Shown: positions 26,670 through 34,440 of the stretch, piece after piece
Numbering within the stretch: position 1 is the stretch's first letter
Layout: every line of letters begins with the position of its first letter
Source of the DNA: Bacteroidota bacterium
GTDB lineage: Bacteria > Bacteroidota > Bacteroidia > Flavobacteriales > Crocinitomicaceae
Assembly: GCA_029558435.1 (NCBI GenBank)
Contig: JAKQEZ010000252.1
Coordinates: 1-64,000, forward strand
Length of the DNA stretch: 64,000 bases
Direction: 5' to 3'
Made by a program: the position numbers and the translations under genes
Notes under the pieces: model-generated
Seen by the model: only the letters and a program-made list of their open reading frames with translations
What the model was told of the DNA's origin: nothing
The model's database searches: none

Positions 26670-27449
26670 TTACCGATTGTAGTTTATTTTTCTTATTGTT
26701 ACTGAAATCAAATTACCGTTTTCATACATTATTTTTTCAACCCAATTGCCTAAATCATCATAATTGTACTTAAATAAAAGTTCTTTTTCTAACCCATCAG
26801 CATTTTTACTTACAATTTTAGATAATTCGTTATTTTGATATTCATTCCTTATTTCTGTGTGTAGTTTTCCATTAATGAAAACTTTGAGTGAATCTACTTT
26901 ACCATTTTCATTTAAAAAGCCAATTGTTTTAGTTTGGTCTTTTGAGTATTTATTGGTTATGGTTGTTTCTACTTTTTTTGAAGTATATTTTGTACTTGAT
27001 TTACTTGTTACAGTTCCAGCATAATTATAACTAATAGAATGAATGTTTTTTAAAGAATCGTTTAGTTGCATTTTCTCCACCAAAAGCGTATCGTTTTCCC
27101 TTACTTCATACCAGAGTTCCTTCATTTTATTATGGTCATAAATGATAAACTTATGAGAAATTTGATTATTTAGATTTTTATAATTGAGTAGATTTTGGAA
27201 TTTTATACTTCCAGTAGAGTCAAATACCCATTCTTTGGGAGTGGGGATTTGAAGAGTATCTTTTAATTTAATTTTACCCAAACTATCGGTTGCTGAACAC
27301 GTATACTCAACCACTGAATTTACTTCACCTTTTATTTGTAATAAATCAAATGCACTCCGCTTTTTATCATAAATTTTATATGTTTGAGAACAACTAATTA
27401 AAGTTGAAATAAAAAAAGTGAAATAAAGAATTAGATATTTCATAATCAT
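26670..27449 (-). CDS. Lipoprotein of unknown function
   Basis: This 259-residue protein has a lipobox STLISCSQ, with Cys20 as the expected lipid attachment. The body is beta-rich, with repeated Asn/Lys/Tyr segments and a YDDLGNWVEK motif near the C-terminus. That motif resembles the sentence-like repeats of RHS/YD and MORN-type lipoproteins found in Bacteroidota. I do not recognise a family with confidence. Its ATG overlaps the TGA of the upstream broken gene by 4 nt (ATGA), so the two were once coupled. Such lipoproteins next to toxin tips are sometimes immunity proteins, but no toxin directly precedes it. Confidence 0.55.
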   Translation of the reverse strand: MIMKYLILYFTFFISTLISCSQTYKIYDKKRSAFDLLQIKGEVNSVVEYTCSATDSLGKIKLKDTLQIPTPKEWVFDSTGSIKFQNLLNYKNLNNQISHKFIIYDHNKMKELWYEVRENDTLLVEKMQLNDSLKNIHSISYNYAGTVTSKSSTKYTSKKVETTITNKYSKDQTKTIGFLNENGKVDSLKVFINGKLHTEIRNEYQNNELSKIVSKNADGLEKELLFKYNYDDLGNWVEKIMYENGNLISVTIRKINYNR

Positions 27450-28043
27450 AATTTTTTATTGAATTCATACAGTTCCATTAAGGTTGCTTCTTTTCCTTTT
27501 ATGTATATGGTAATAATTTTATTGGCATCAGTAACCTTTAATAAAGGCGCATCGGGTTTAAATTCTGGATTAATTCGATTCATATAACCTTTAGAAATAT
27601 CTTTTTGAGCTAAAACTCTACCAAAATTGATCAACCAAGCACTCACAACTGATTTGATTTTTAAAAATAGAATCGCATAAATAAACAGGTTTTTCAGGTC
27701 CTCCAAACGCTCTATTTTTACCTCTAAATATCATTCTTTCAACGTCATAATAAAACACACCTATGCCATCTTCTTTATCTTCAAGAAATAGAATTTGTTC
27801 TAAATTTAATTTATAATAATTTTTAATTTCTAAATTGAGCAAACATAAATTAGCTAAAGAGCTAGTATCCTTTTTTTTAGATATAACTTTATAAATATCT
27901 TTTCCTTTTTTAAACTCAAAGTAATTATACTTAGAAAAACTAGTACTATCTAAAACCTTTAAACGATAAATATCTTGTCCAAAAGTTATAGTACCAGAAA
28001 ATAATAATATTATTATGGTTACTCTGATTCTTTGTAATTGCAT
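27446..28043 (-). pseudogene. Secreted protein gene broken by a one-base frameshift
   Basis: Two overlapping frames join into one sensible protein of about 198 residues. The first (27618-28043) has a signal peptide ending in FSGTITFGQ and runs to PEKPVYLCDSIFK. The second (27446-27706) continues with IKSVVSAWLINFGRVL up to EATLMELYEFNKKL. The frames switch at TTTTTAAAAA (27658-27667): removing one base there restores a continuous reading frame. Downstream of the switch the first frame ends after about 16 unrelated residues. The cause may be a true mutation, phase variation or an assembly error in a homopolymer. Family unknown. Confidence 0.75.
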
Positions 28044-28349
28044 ATAATGTTATCTTTTGGTATAGAAATAGGTTTTTCTTTAGTTCCAGTCGTCATAAAA
28101 CAATTGAACACGAAAGTTACATTTTTCTTTTTAGATGGCAAGATTCTTTTATTATTTTTTACTTTCCTCTTTCAATTTTTAAAGCAGCTCTTGGTTTGAA
28201 GTAAAGTGAATTACACCACCTTTTGTGCAATTGTATCCAAAAAACAGCAACATCGGATTTTTGTAAACTTCGCCTTCCTTGTTGGAATTTTAGCTATTTT
28301 TGCGCCACCAAATTGAAAAGGTGTTTATTTTTAGTTGAGCGATAAAATT
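28044..28349. other. Intergenic region between the accessory island and trmB
   Basis: About 306 bp with no supportable gene. It contains the trmB -7 box TATTTTTG at 28295-28302. The rest is AT-rich sequence without repeats or hairpins that I can support. It marks the right border of the island where strand changes. Confidence 0.6.
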
Positions 28350-29018
28350 ATGGGGAAAGATAAATTGCGCCGTTTTGCTGCCGTAAAAGAGTTTACCAAC
28401 TTTTTTGAACCAGAAATTCCAAACGAATTTTACATGAAAGGAAAGTGGAAAACGGATTATTTTAAAAACGATCATCCAATTGTGCTTGAATTAGGATGCG
28501 GTAAAGGCGAATATTCGGTAGGATTGGCAAAACATTATCCCAACAAAAATTTTATAGGGGTGGATATCAAGGGCGCACGCATGTACATTGGGGCAGTAGA
28601 AGCTCAAGAAGCCAACCTGCAAAACGTTGCTTTTTGTCGTACAAAAATTGATTTTATCAACAATTGCTTTGCAGAAAATGAAGTGGATGAAATTTGGTTA
28701 ACTTTTTCTGATCCACAACCTAAAAAGCCCAACAAACGCTTAACTTCACTTCCATTTATCAATCGTTACCGCAAATTATTGAAGCCAGGAGGCGTGGTGC
28801 ACCTTAAAACCGATAGTGATTTGCTATTTGAATATACCGAAGAGCAAATTAAAGAAAACAACTACGAATGTTTGGAACTTACGTGGGATTTGTATGGTGA
28901 ATTGCCCGAACATTTGGACGCAACTACCAAAGATATTTTGCACATCAAAACCCATTACGAAAAGCTTTTTACAGCAAAAGGTGCGGTAATCAAATACTGT
29001 CGTTTTAAAATTTCTTAA
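28350..29018 (+). CDS. trmB: tRNA (guanine-N7-)-methyltransferase TrmB
   Basis: I use ATG 28350 (222 residues), five codons after an in-frame TTG. The SAM-binding motif is VLELGCGKGEYSVGLA, followed by FIGVDIKGARMYIGA, IWLTFSDPQPKKPNKRLTS and HLKTDSDLLFEY, all conserved in TrmB. The enzyme methylates G46 in the tRNA variable loop. A -7 box at 28295-28302 would give a leader of about 43 nt. It is the first housekeeping gene after the accessory island. Confidence 0.94.
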   Translation: MGKDKLRRFAAVKEFTNFFEPEIPNEFYMKGKWKTDYFKNDHPIVLELGCGKGEYSVGLAKHYPNKNFIGVDIKGARMYIGAVEAQEANLQNVAFCRTKIDFINNCFAENEVDEIWLTFSDPQPKKPNKRLTSLPFINRYRKLLKPGGVVHLKTDSDLLFEYTEEQIKENNYECLELTWDLYGELPEHLDATTKDILHIKTHYEKLFTAKGAVIKYCRFKIS

Positions 29019-29149
29019 TTTTTTTAGGAAATATTCTTGTTAATATTCTTTTATTGTTTGAGTTGAATCCGAAAGATAAGCAATTTTGATGGTTTTATCT
29101 ATTTTTTCCTTTCGATTTTTAACTGCTAAAATGGAAAAGATGCTTTTGC

Positions 29150-30604
29150 TCATTGTCCCTTTTTATAAGTAATTTTTGAAACAAGAAGATTGGTTGTCAA
29201 CGCTAAAATAAACCCAGGAATAATTTCATAAACAGCTTTGTAGTCATGAGGAAGGTACACCCACGCCAAAACAGTGATGCCACCCACCAACATGCCGGCC
29301 AATGCTCCTTGCCACGTAGATTTTTTGTGCAACAATGCAATTAAAACCAGTGGACCAAACGCTGCGCCAAAACCAGCCCACGCATTGCCCACTAAATTCA
29401 AAATGGTGTCTTTGGGAGTTAGTGCCAACAACATTGCAATAAGGGCAACTAGTAACACCGAAATTCTGCTGGCAATCAACAATTGTTTTGGAGTGGCTTG
29501 CTGGTGCAAAAAGGTTTTGTAAATATCTTCGGTTAATGAACTTGAAGTGACCAATAATTGCGATGAAATGGTGCTCATTACCGCAGCCAATATGGCCGAA
29601 AGCAAAAATCCTGCAATCAATGGATGAAACAACACACGTGAGAAATAGATAAAAATAGTTTCTGCAGCAGCTTTCGAAGCATCCATTTGTGCCATGGTGG
29701 AGGTGTCAAATTTTTGCAGAAAAGCAATGCCAATTAATCCTACTAGGGCGGCACCTGTAACGGTAAAAATCATCCAAACCATTCCAATTCTTCTTGCTTT
29801 TTTGATGTTTTCAACCTTATCAATTGCCATAAAACGCACCAAAATATGAGGTTGTCCAAAATATCCCAACCCCCAAGCAAGCAAAGAAACAATGCTGATG
29901 GTTGTTGTGCCACTGAATAAATTGAGGTAGTTTTCACCTTTTTGTTCCACCAAATCCCAAGTTTCATTCCATCCGCCTATGGTTGAAATGGCAACAATTG
30001 GAACAACAATCAAAGCGAGCACCATGATGGTTCCTTGTACAAAATCGGTCAAACTAACTGCTAAAAAACCACCCAAAAACGTGTAGCAAACCACCACTAG
30101 TCCGGTAACCCACAAGCCAACAGAATAATCAAACCCAAATGCCGATTGAAACAATTTTCCACCCGACACCATGCCCGATGAGGTGTACAACGTAAAAAAG
30201 ATTAAAATAAACAACGAGGATGTTATTTTTAACAGCTGACTTTTATCAGCATACCTGTTTTCAAAAAACACGGGGAGTGTAATGGCATTTTGAGCTTTTT
30301 CGGTATAAATGCGCAAGCGTGGGGCAACAATAAGGTAGTTCAAGTAGGCACCTATCACCAAACCAATGATGATCCAACTGCTCGACATGCCTGCGATGTA
30401 CATGGCGCCCGGCAATCCCATGAGCAACCAACCACTCATATCCGCTGCGCCTGCAGAAAGTGCTGTAACGGCAGGTCCTAATTTTCTTCCGCCAATTAAA
30501 AATTCTTCCGAATTACTCGTTGATTTGCGGTAGGCATAAACACCTATGGCAAGCATGAGTAACATATAAAGCGCAATGGCAATTATTTCGTATGTTGTTT
30601 GCAT
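29150..30604 (-). CDS. putP: Sodium/proline symporter
   Basis: This 484-residue protein is full length for the SSS family, with about 13 membrane segments. The N-terminal EEFLIGGRKLGPAVTALSAG then AADMSGWLLMGLPGA, the middle GYFGQPHILVRFMAI and AAVMSTISSQLLVTSSSLTED are characteristic of PutP. The last carries the conserved sodium-site Ser/Thr. It imports proline with sodium. It converges with trmB and stands alone. The symbol is given on family resemblance; close relatives may carry other substrates. Confidence 0.88.
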   Translation of the reverse strand: MQTTYEIIAIALYMLLMLAIGVYAYRKSTSNSEEFLIGGRKLGPAVTALSAGAADMSGWLLMGLPGAMYIAGMSSSWIIIGLVIGAYLNYLIVAPRLRIYTEKAQNAITLPVFFENRYADKSQLLKITSSLFILIFFTLYTSSGMVSGGKLFQSAFGFDYSVGLWVTGLVVVCYTFLGGFLAVSLTDFVQGTIMVLALIVVPIVAISTIGGWNETWDLVEQKGENYLNLFSGTTTISIVSLLAWGLGYFGQPHILVRFMAIDKVENIKKARRIGMVWMIFTVTGAALVGLIGIAFLQKFDTSTMAQMDASKAAAETIFIYFSRVLFHPLIAGFLLSAILAAVMSTISSQLLVTSSSLTEDIYKTFLHQQATPKQLLIASRISVLLVALIAMLLALTPKDTILNLVGNAWAGFGAAFGPLVLIALLHKKSTWQGALAGMLVGGITVLAWVYLPHDYKAVYEIIPGFILALTTNLLVSKITYKKGQ

Positions 30605-30640
30605 GAACTAAATGTAGGAAAAAAAAGTTTATCAGACATG

Positions 30641-30672
30641 AAAAAGGCTACCCACACAACATGAGCAGCCTT
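30641..30672 (-). terminator. Terminator of the DUF2249/Rrf2 operon
   Basis: On the minus strand AAGGCT and AGCCTT (30667-30672 and 30644-30649) form a stem followed by a T run. It lies 25 bp after the last gene of the operon (stop at 30697). Confidence 0.65.
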
Positions 30673-30696
30673 AAAATGGTAGAATTTATATTAAAA

Positions 30697-31458
30697 TTAT
30701 GCTTCTTTTTTTACTTTGATAACGCGCACTTTCCAAGCATCTGGTCCTTTTTCTAAATATTCCCAACGGAAAGGATCTTTGCTTTCGGCCTCCATTTGAT
30801 AATATAGTGGAAGTGGGTCGTGGTCGTTGATGAATTCAAACGCTTCTCCTGGTTGAATATCTGCAAATGCTTTGTAGAACATTTCGTGACGTTCTGTTGG
30901 TGGAAACGGACGAATGTCAAATTCATTTACAACAGAAAATCCTGTATCGCCCAAGCCACTGTTGTCTTTTTTGGTAATGTGCACAACGTATTCGCCTTCA
31001 TCTTTCTTTTTGTAATTCCAAGCGTGTTTTCCTTCAAATTTATTGATGAAAATTCCATGAATTTCTTTTGGATCTTCTTTGGCAATAATTTCCATTGTTG
31101 TGCCTTCTTCCATCATTCCGTAACGGTGAAAAACAACTTGTTTCCAATCAGCTGGTTCCACTTTTCGCAAGTCGATTAAGGTTGAAATATCCGTAAATTC
31201 ACGCCCGATAGATGCTTCAGTACGAGTCACTTTTACTTTCCATTCTCTTCCGCCACGGTTGAGGTATTCCCAACCTACGACATCGCCATAAATGGAACGA
31301 AACTCGTAAAATAATGGAAGTGGATCATGGTCGTTGATGAACACAAAACTTTCGTTTACTGGCAATTCTTTAAACAATTCAATAAGCATTTCATGACGTT
31401 GGATGGGAACATATACACGCACGTCAAGCTCTTCTTTGATATTAATTTTTTCAATCAT
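30697..31458 (-). CDS. Triple DUF2249-domain protein
   Basis: This 253-residue cytoplasmic protein is made of three about 83-residue modules. The first and third carry the DUF2249 signature FINDHDPLPLFYEF or FINDHDPLPLYYQM, then a WEYL and a WKVKV or WKVRV strand. The middle one (about 84-165) keeps the fold pattern but has lost the NDHDP motif. DUF2249 is a TusA/SirA-like small alpha/beta fold of unknown biochemical role, often linked to hemerythrin and RIC proteins. It is the last gene of a tight operon, 10 bp after the Rrf2 regulator. Confidence 0.8.
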   Translation of the reverse strand: MIEKINIKEELDVRVYVPIQRHEMLIELFKELPVNESFVFINDHDPLPLFYEFRSIYGDVVGWEYLNRGGREWKVKVTRTEASIGREFTDISTLIDLRKVEPADWKQVVFHRYGMMEEGTTMEIIAKEDPKEIHGIFINKFEGKHAWNYKKKDEGEYVVHITKKDNSGLGDTGFSVVNEFDIRPFPPTERHEMFYKAFADIQPGEAFEFINDHDPLPLYYQMEAESKDPFRWEYLEKGPDAWKVRVIKVKKEA

Positions 31459-31468
31459 ACTATTTGTT

Positions 31469-31900
31469 TTATCCTATTAAAAATGCAAGACCGTTGGCAA
31501 CAGGGTCGCACAAGTCTGCAATGCGTTTTTCGTTAAATAATTTTTCTATCAATACCCTTGCTTCTTTGTATTCATTGTGAATAGGGCAAGGATGCGATTC
31601 CGAACATTGACTCAAACCCAATCCACATTGCTTAAACACATCACTTCCATCAATGGTATAAACAATTACCGAAATGGGCTGCAAACGTTGGTCGGGAAGA
31701 ATATAAAAACCACCACTTGGTCCTTTGAGACTATTGATAATTTTATGTTTAACAAGTGTTTGTAGTGTTTTGCCCACCGTATGTTCGCTAGCATTGATTT
31801 TTTCAGCAATTTCTTTAATGCCTACTTTTTCTTCGCAGCAATTTTTACTCGATAGGTAAATAACGGCTTTTATGGCTGTTTTACAGGTTGAACTCAGCAT
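31469..31900 (-). CDS. Rrf2-family transcriptional regulator, NsrR-like cysteine pattern
   Basis: This 143-residue protein has an N-terminal winged helix (ALIKAVIYL-like start, then EIAEKINASEHTVGKTLQTL and GPSGGFYI, the Rrf2 wing). Cys92, Cys99 and Cys105 are spaced as in the Fe-S-binding members IscR and NsrR. NsrR senses nitric oxide through its cluster. The neighbouring genes (RIC repair protein, DUF2249 proteins, heme-copper-like membrane protein, SufT-like factor) fit a nitric-oxide or Fe-S status sensor. It overlaps nothing but has only 3-10 bp gaps on both sides, so it is regulated with its presumed targets. Confidence 0.88.
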   Translation of the reverse strand: MLSSTCKTAIKAVIYLSSKNCCEEKVGIKEIAEKINASEHTVGKTLQTLVKHKIINSLKGPSGGFYILPDQRLQPISVIVYTIDGSDVFKQCGLGLSQCSESHPCPIHNEYKEARVLIEKLFNEKRIADLCDPVANGLAFLIG

Positions 31901-31903
31901 ATT

Positions 31904-32236
31904 CTATTGACCTAAAAATTCTCTACCAACATCCGAAATCTTAGAGTAATCCCACGCAGGTTCAAAGGTTAATTCCACTTCAACTTGCCAATCTGGAAAG
32001 GCTGTTTTTAGTGCCCCAGTTACATCTCCTGTAATCTGATCGCCCATTGGGCAAAATTGAGTGGTCAAAGTCATTAAACAATGCACCCGCATTTGGTCTT
32101 CAATAAAATCAATTTGATAAATCAATCCTAAATCAACTACATTCAATCCTACTTCCGGATCATACACATCATACAAACCAACCAATGCAAAATCGCATTT
32201 TTCACTGTCGTTGGTCATTACACATACTGAACTCAT
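31904..32236 (-). CDS. SufT/PaaD-type metal-sulfur cluster assembly factor (DUF59)
   Basis: This 110-residue protein belongs to the MIP18/DUF59 family. Diagnostic segments are YDVYDPEVGLNVVDLGLIY and LMTLTTQFCPMGDQI with the conserved cysteine, followed by VELTFEPAWDYSKIS. Family members help mature Fe-S proteins. It sits 1 bp from the membrane protein gene and 3 bp from the Rrf2 gene within the same operon, consistent with repair or rebuilding of damaged clusters. It is not part of a suf operon in this window. Confidence 0.85.
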   Translation of the reverse strand: MSSVCVMTNDSEKCDFALVGLYDVYDPEVGLNVVDLGLIYQIDFIEDQMRVHCLMTLTTQFCPMGDQITGDVTGALKTAFPDWQVEVELTFEPAWDYSKISDVGREFLGQ

Positions 32237-32237
32237 A

Positions 32238-33518
32238 TTAATTTGCTTTGTGAAATACGGTTAAACCTACGTTAAATACATATAAAATTGCTGCTAAGAG
32301 CAAAGCTAGTGTTGCACCAAAGGCAACGAAATCATTTTTAATACTTAATGCCACAATGAACGATACAAATCCAAGCAAGTAACAAACAAGCATGGTATTG
32401 TACACCTTTTCATTAAATAATTCTTTGGGAGCAGGTGTTTTTCCTTGTCGCGCACGTTTGTGGTATTCTCTGTTCCACACAATAAAAGGCAACGTTTTGA
32501 ATGTCATTCCTAAAATAATTGCCGTTAGCCATCCAAAGAAAATGCTAAATCCATAGATTAATGCCATGTTGGTATGTTGCTCCATTGGTAAAAATATCAA
32601 AGTAAGCAATAACACTACAACAGGAACCATCAATTGAAAAACCGATAGGATGGAAGTCTTCATTTGCTCGTCCACTTTTCTTCTTATTCTCACTGCATGC
32701 GCTTTGATGATGTGACGAACAAACAAAAAGATGCCTGTAAATGCCAATATCAACGGAAGGTAATAAAAATAAGTGGGCAATGCTATTAGCTTGATGATTA
32801 CAAAGGCTATTAAACTACAGTTTATCAATGCGTAAATAATCCACAATACTTTTTCGTTGGTGTATTTGGAAATAAAGAACATAGGAATCAAACGGGAGCC
32901 AACCCCAATAACTAACAACAAAAACCAACCTATAATTCCCAAATGCGCATGTATGGAAAGGTAACTAACCGAACTACTAGGCAATAGTTGGTAATTGAAA
33001 TTAAATACCAATAATAATCCAAAGAAAGTAGTGGTAAACAACCACAAAGAAGCCGTAATCATGTACCAAGCATGCACTCCGTGAGTTGAACTTTTAATTG
33101 AACTTCTTAAAACATTGATAACATAAAATAAAATACCGATATTAATGAGAATGGCGCCCAATTGCATGACCCACCCACTGTGAAAGATATAAAACCCGTA
33201 AATTAATATCGGTATTCCAACGGCAGTTATGTAAAAAGTAGTGAATGCGATGGTGTCACTGTCCAATTTTCCTTCAATCAATACGGGAAGTAATTGGTGT
33301 GATGCTCCTAAAATTATCATGGTTGCCCATCCCAATGCCATCGCATGAACAATGGCCAACGTGTGAGGCGTGAAATAGTGAAGTTGAACCAAATCCGTGT
33401 TGAAAAGTAGCAACGTACAAGCAATCACAAAAGAAATTGCGCCATAGACATAAAAAGGCAACACGACTTTGTAGTTGGTTGTCTGTTGTAGATTTCCACT
33501 AAATGTTGGTCCCGACAT
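32238..33518 (-). CDS. Polytopic membrane protein, heme-copper oxidase subunit I / NnrS-like
   Basis: This 426-residue protein has about 12 membrane segments. Two regions look alike: PHTLAIVHAMALGWATMIIL followed by GASHQLLPVL, and SIHAHLGIIGWFLLLVIGVG followed by SRLIPMF. Both have membrane histidines at the start of a helix and a Gly-Trp turn, suggesting an internal duplication. Relatives are annotated as cytochrome c oxidase subunit I-like, and NnrS-type proteins are linked with nitric-oxide stress. It is much shorter than quinol NO reductase (about 750) and shows no clear CuB or FeB motif set. Heme binding is plausible but unproven. Gaps to both neighbours are 1-2 bp. Confidence 0.65.
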   Translation of the reverse strand: MSGPTFSGNLQQTTNYKVVLPFYVYGAISFVIACTLLLFNTDLVQLHYFTPHTLAIVHAMALGWATMIILGASHQLLPVLIEGKLDSDTIAFTTFYITAVGIPILIYGFYIFHSGWVMQLGAILINIGILFYVINVLRSSIKSSTHGVHAWYMITASLWLFTTTFFGLLLVFNFNYQLLPSSSVSYLSIHAHLGIIGWFLLLVIGVGSRLIPMFFISKYTNEKVLWIIYALINCSLIAFVIIKLIALPTYFYYLPLILAFTGIFLFVRHIIKAHAVRIRRKVDEQMKTSILSVFQLMVPVVVLLLTLIFLPMEQHTNMALIYGFSIFFGWLTAIILGMTFKTLPFIVWNREYHKRARQGKTPAPKELFNEKVYNTMLVCYLLGFVSFIVALSIKNDFVAFGATLALLLAAILYVFNVGLTVFHKAN

Positions 33519-33520
33519 GC

Positions 33521-34336
33521 TTATTTCTCTTTAAAAATCAATAAATATACTTCGCCTTCTTGCACATCCTTGATGCGGTATTCAAAACCTCTGTCTTTTA
33601 GTTCGGTGAGCAAGAATACAGGAATTTTTTTATGGTTCACAAACAATGCTTTATCCTCAGGCAAGGTGTCCAAAGCTCCCAAAATAGTCATCATTGGCAT
33701 CGGCATTTCTAGATGACGAACATCCACTTCTTCTAACTTACCTTCGTAGTATTTCAAAACACTGTCCCAATCGTCAGAATCTTTTACTTCTTCTGCTTGC
33801 AATGGAGCAGAGGTAGCATTTTCTTTGTAAAAATAAGTTTCTATTGTTTCAGCATCCACAAAACGTACATAAGCTTGAAAACCTTGGCGTTCTAATAGTT
33901 TAATCAGCGGAACAGGCTCAAAATTATTGATGATAAGCAAGGCTTGCCCTTCTTTTAATGCATTTACCTTTTGCTGAATGCTTTTTAATGGATCTTCGCC
34001 ACTAGCCAACATGGCACGCACATCAAAATTAACCAATTGCTGCGATGGAAGTGTTTTTAAATAATCGGGTAGGGGTTTGTTTTCAGGAGCAGCTTCTGAA
34101 ACTGTTTTTTTTGAATCTGCTTCAAAACCAAGTGGTGCTAAAGCTTTAAAAAAATCTTCTGGTTTGCATCCACCAATTTTTGAGGCCATGGCAATGGTTG
34201 TTCTTCCAGCCATTAATTTACGCAATATCGGATTACGTAATTTTTTAAAATCGGGTGCAATCGAAACAATGGTCTCCAACGCATCGGGATGGTGTTTCAA
34301 TAATTGCGCTATTTTGGTTCTTTCGTTGATTATCAT
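33521..34336 (-). CDS. DUF1858 plus two DUF2249-like domains
   Basis: This is a 271-residue protein. Residues about 1-65 (TKIAQLLKHHPDALETIVSI and RNPILRKLMAGRTTIAMASK) are a DUF1858-type helical domain, as found at the N-terminus of RIC-like proteins. Two degenerate DUF2249 modules follow at about 93-172 (VNFDVRAML...NNFEPVPL) and 195-270 (VDVRHLEMPMPMM...VNHKKIPVFLL). It starts the second minus-strand unit of the cluster, with a -7 box 21 bp upstream and a hairpin terminator of the previous gene between. Biochemical function unknown. Confidence 0.78.
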   Translation of the reverse strand: MIINERTKIAQLLKHHPDALETIVSIAPDFKKLRNPILRKLMAGRTTIAMASKIGGCKPEDFFKALAPLGFEADSKKTVSEAAPENKPLPDYLKTLPSQQLVNFDVRAMLASGEDPLKSIQQKVNALKEGQALLIINNFEPVPLIKLLERQGFQAYVRFVDAETIETYFYKENATSAPLQAEEVKDSDDWDSVLKYYEGKLEEVDVRHLEMPMPMMTILGALDTLPEDKALFVNHKKIPVFLLTELKDRGFEYRIKDVQEGEVYLLIFKEK

Positions 34337-34356
34337 TTGCTCAAAAGTTTGATAAG

Positions 34357-34364
34357 CAAATTTA
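34357..34364 (-). promoter_or_regulatory. -7 promoter box of the DUF1858/DUF2249 operon
   Basis: The minus strand reads TAAATTTG, a perfect -7 box; predicted leader about 16 nt. An imperfect inverted repeat built on GAAT/ATTC lies just upstream (about 34363-34380). It does not match the palindrome at the RIC gene. Confidence 0.55.
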
Positions 34365-34390
34365 TTAAGAATAATTCTAAATAAAAAGCA

Positions 34391-34434
34391 AAAAACAACT
34401 TATTCAGCACTCCGACCGAATAAGTTGTTTTTTT
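34391..34434. terminator. Bidirectional hairpin terminator between the RIC gene and the DUF1858 operon
   Basis: CAACTTATTC (34396-34405) pairs perfectly with GAATAAGTTG (34418-34427), and flanking A and T runs extend the stem on both strands. It should stop transcripts of the RIC gene before the next promoter. Confidence 0.85.
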
Positions 34435-34440
34435 ATGGTT

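Noticed and set aside
23055..28043. Possible integron-like cassette array
   Set aside because: The genes share one strand and two 26-bp repeats, but there is no repeat after each gene, no attC-like imperfect palindromes and no integrase in the window.
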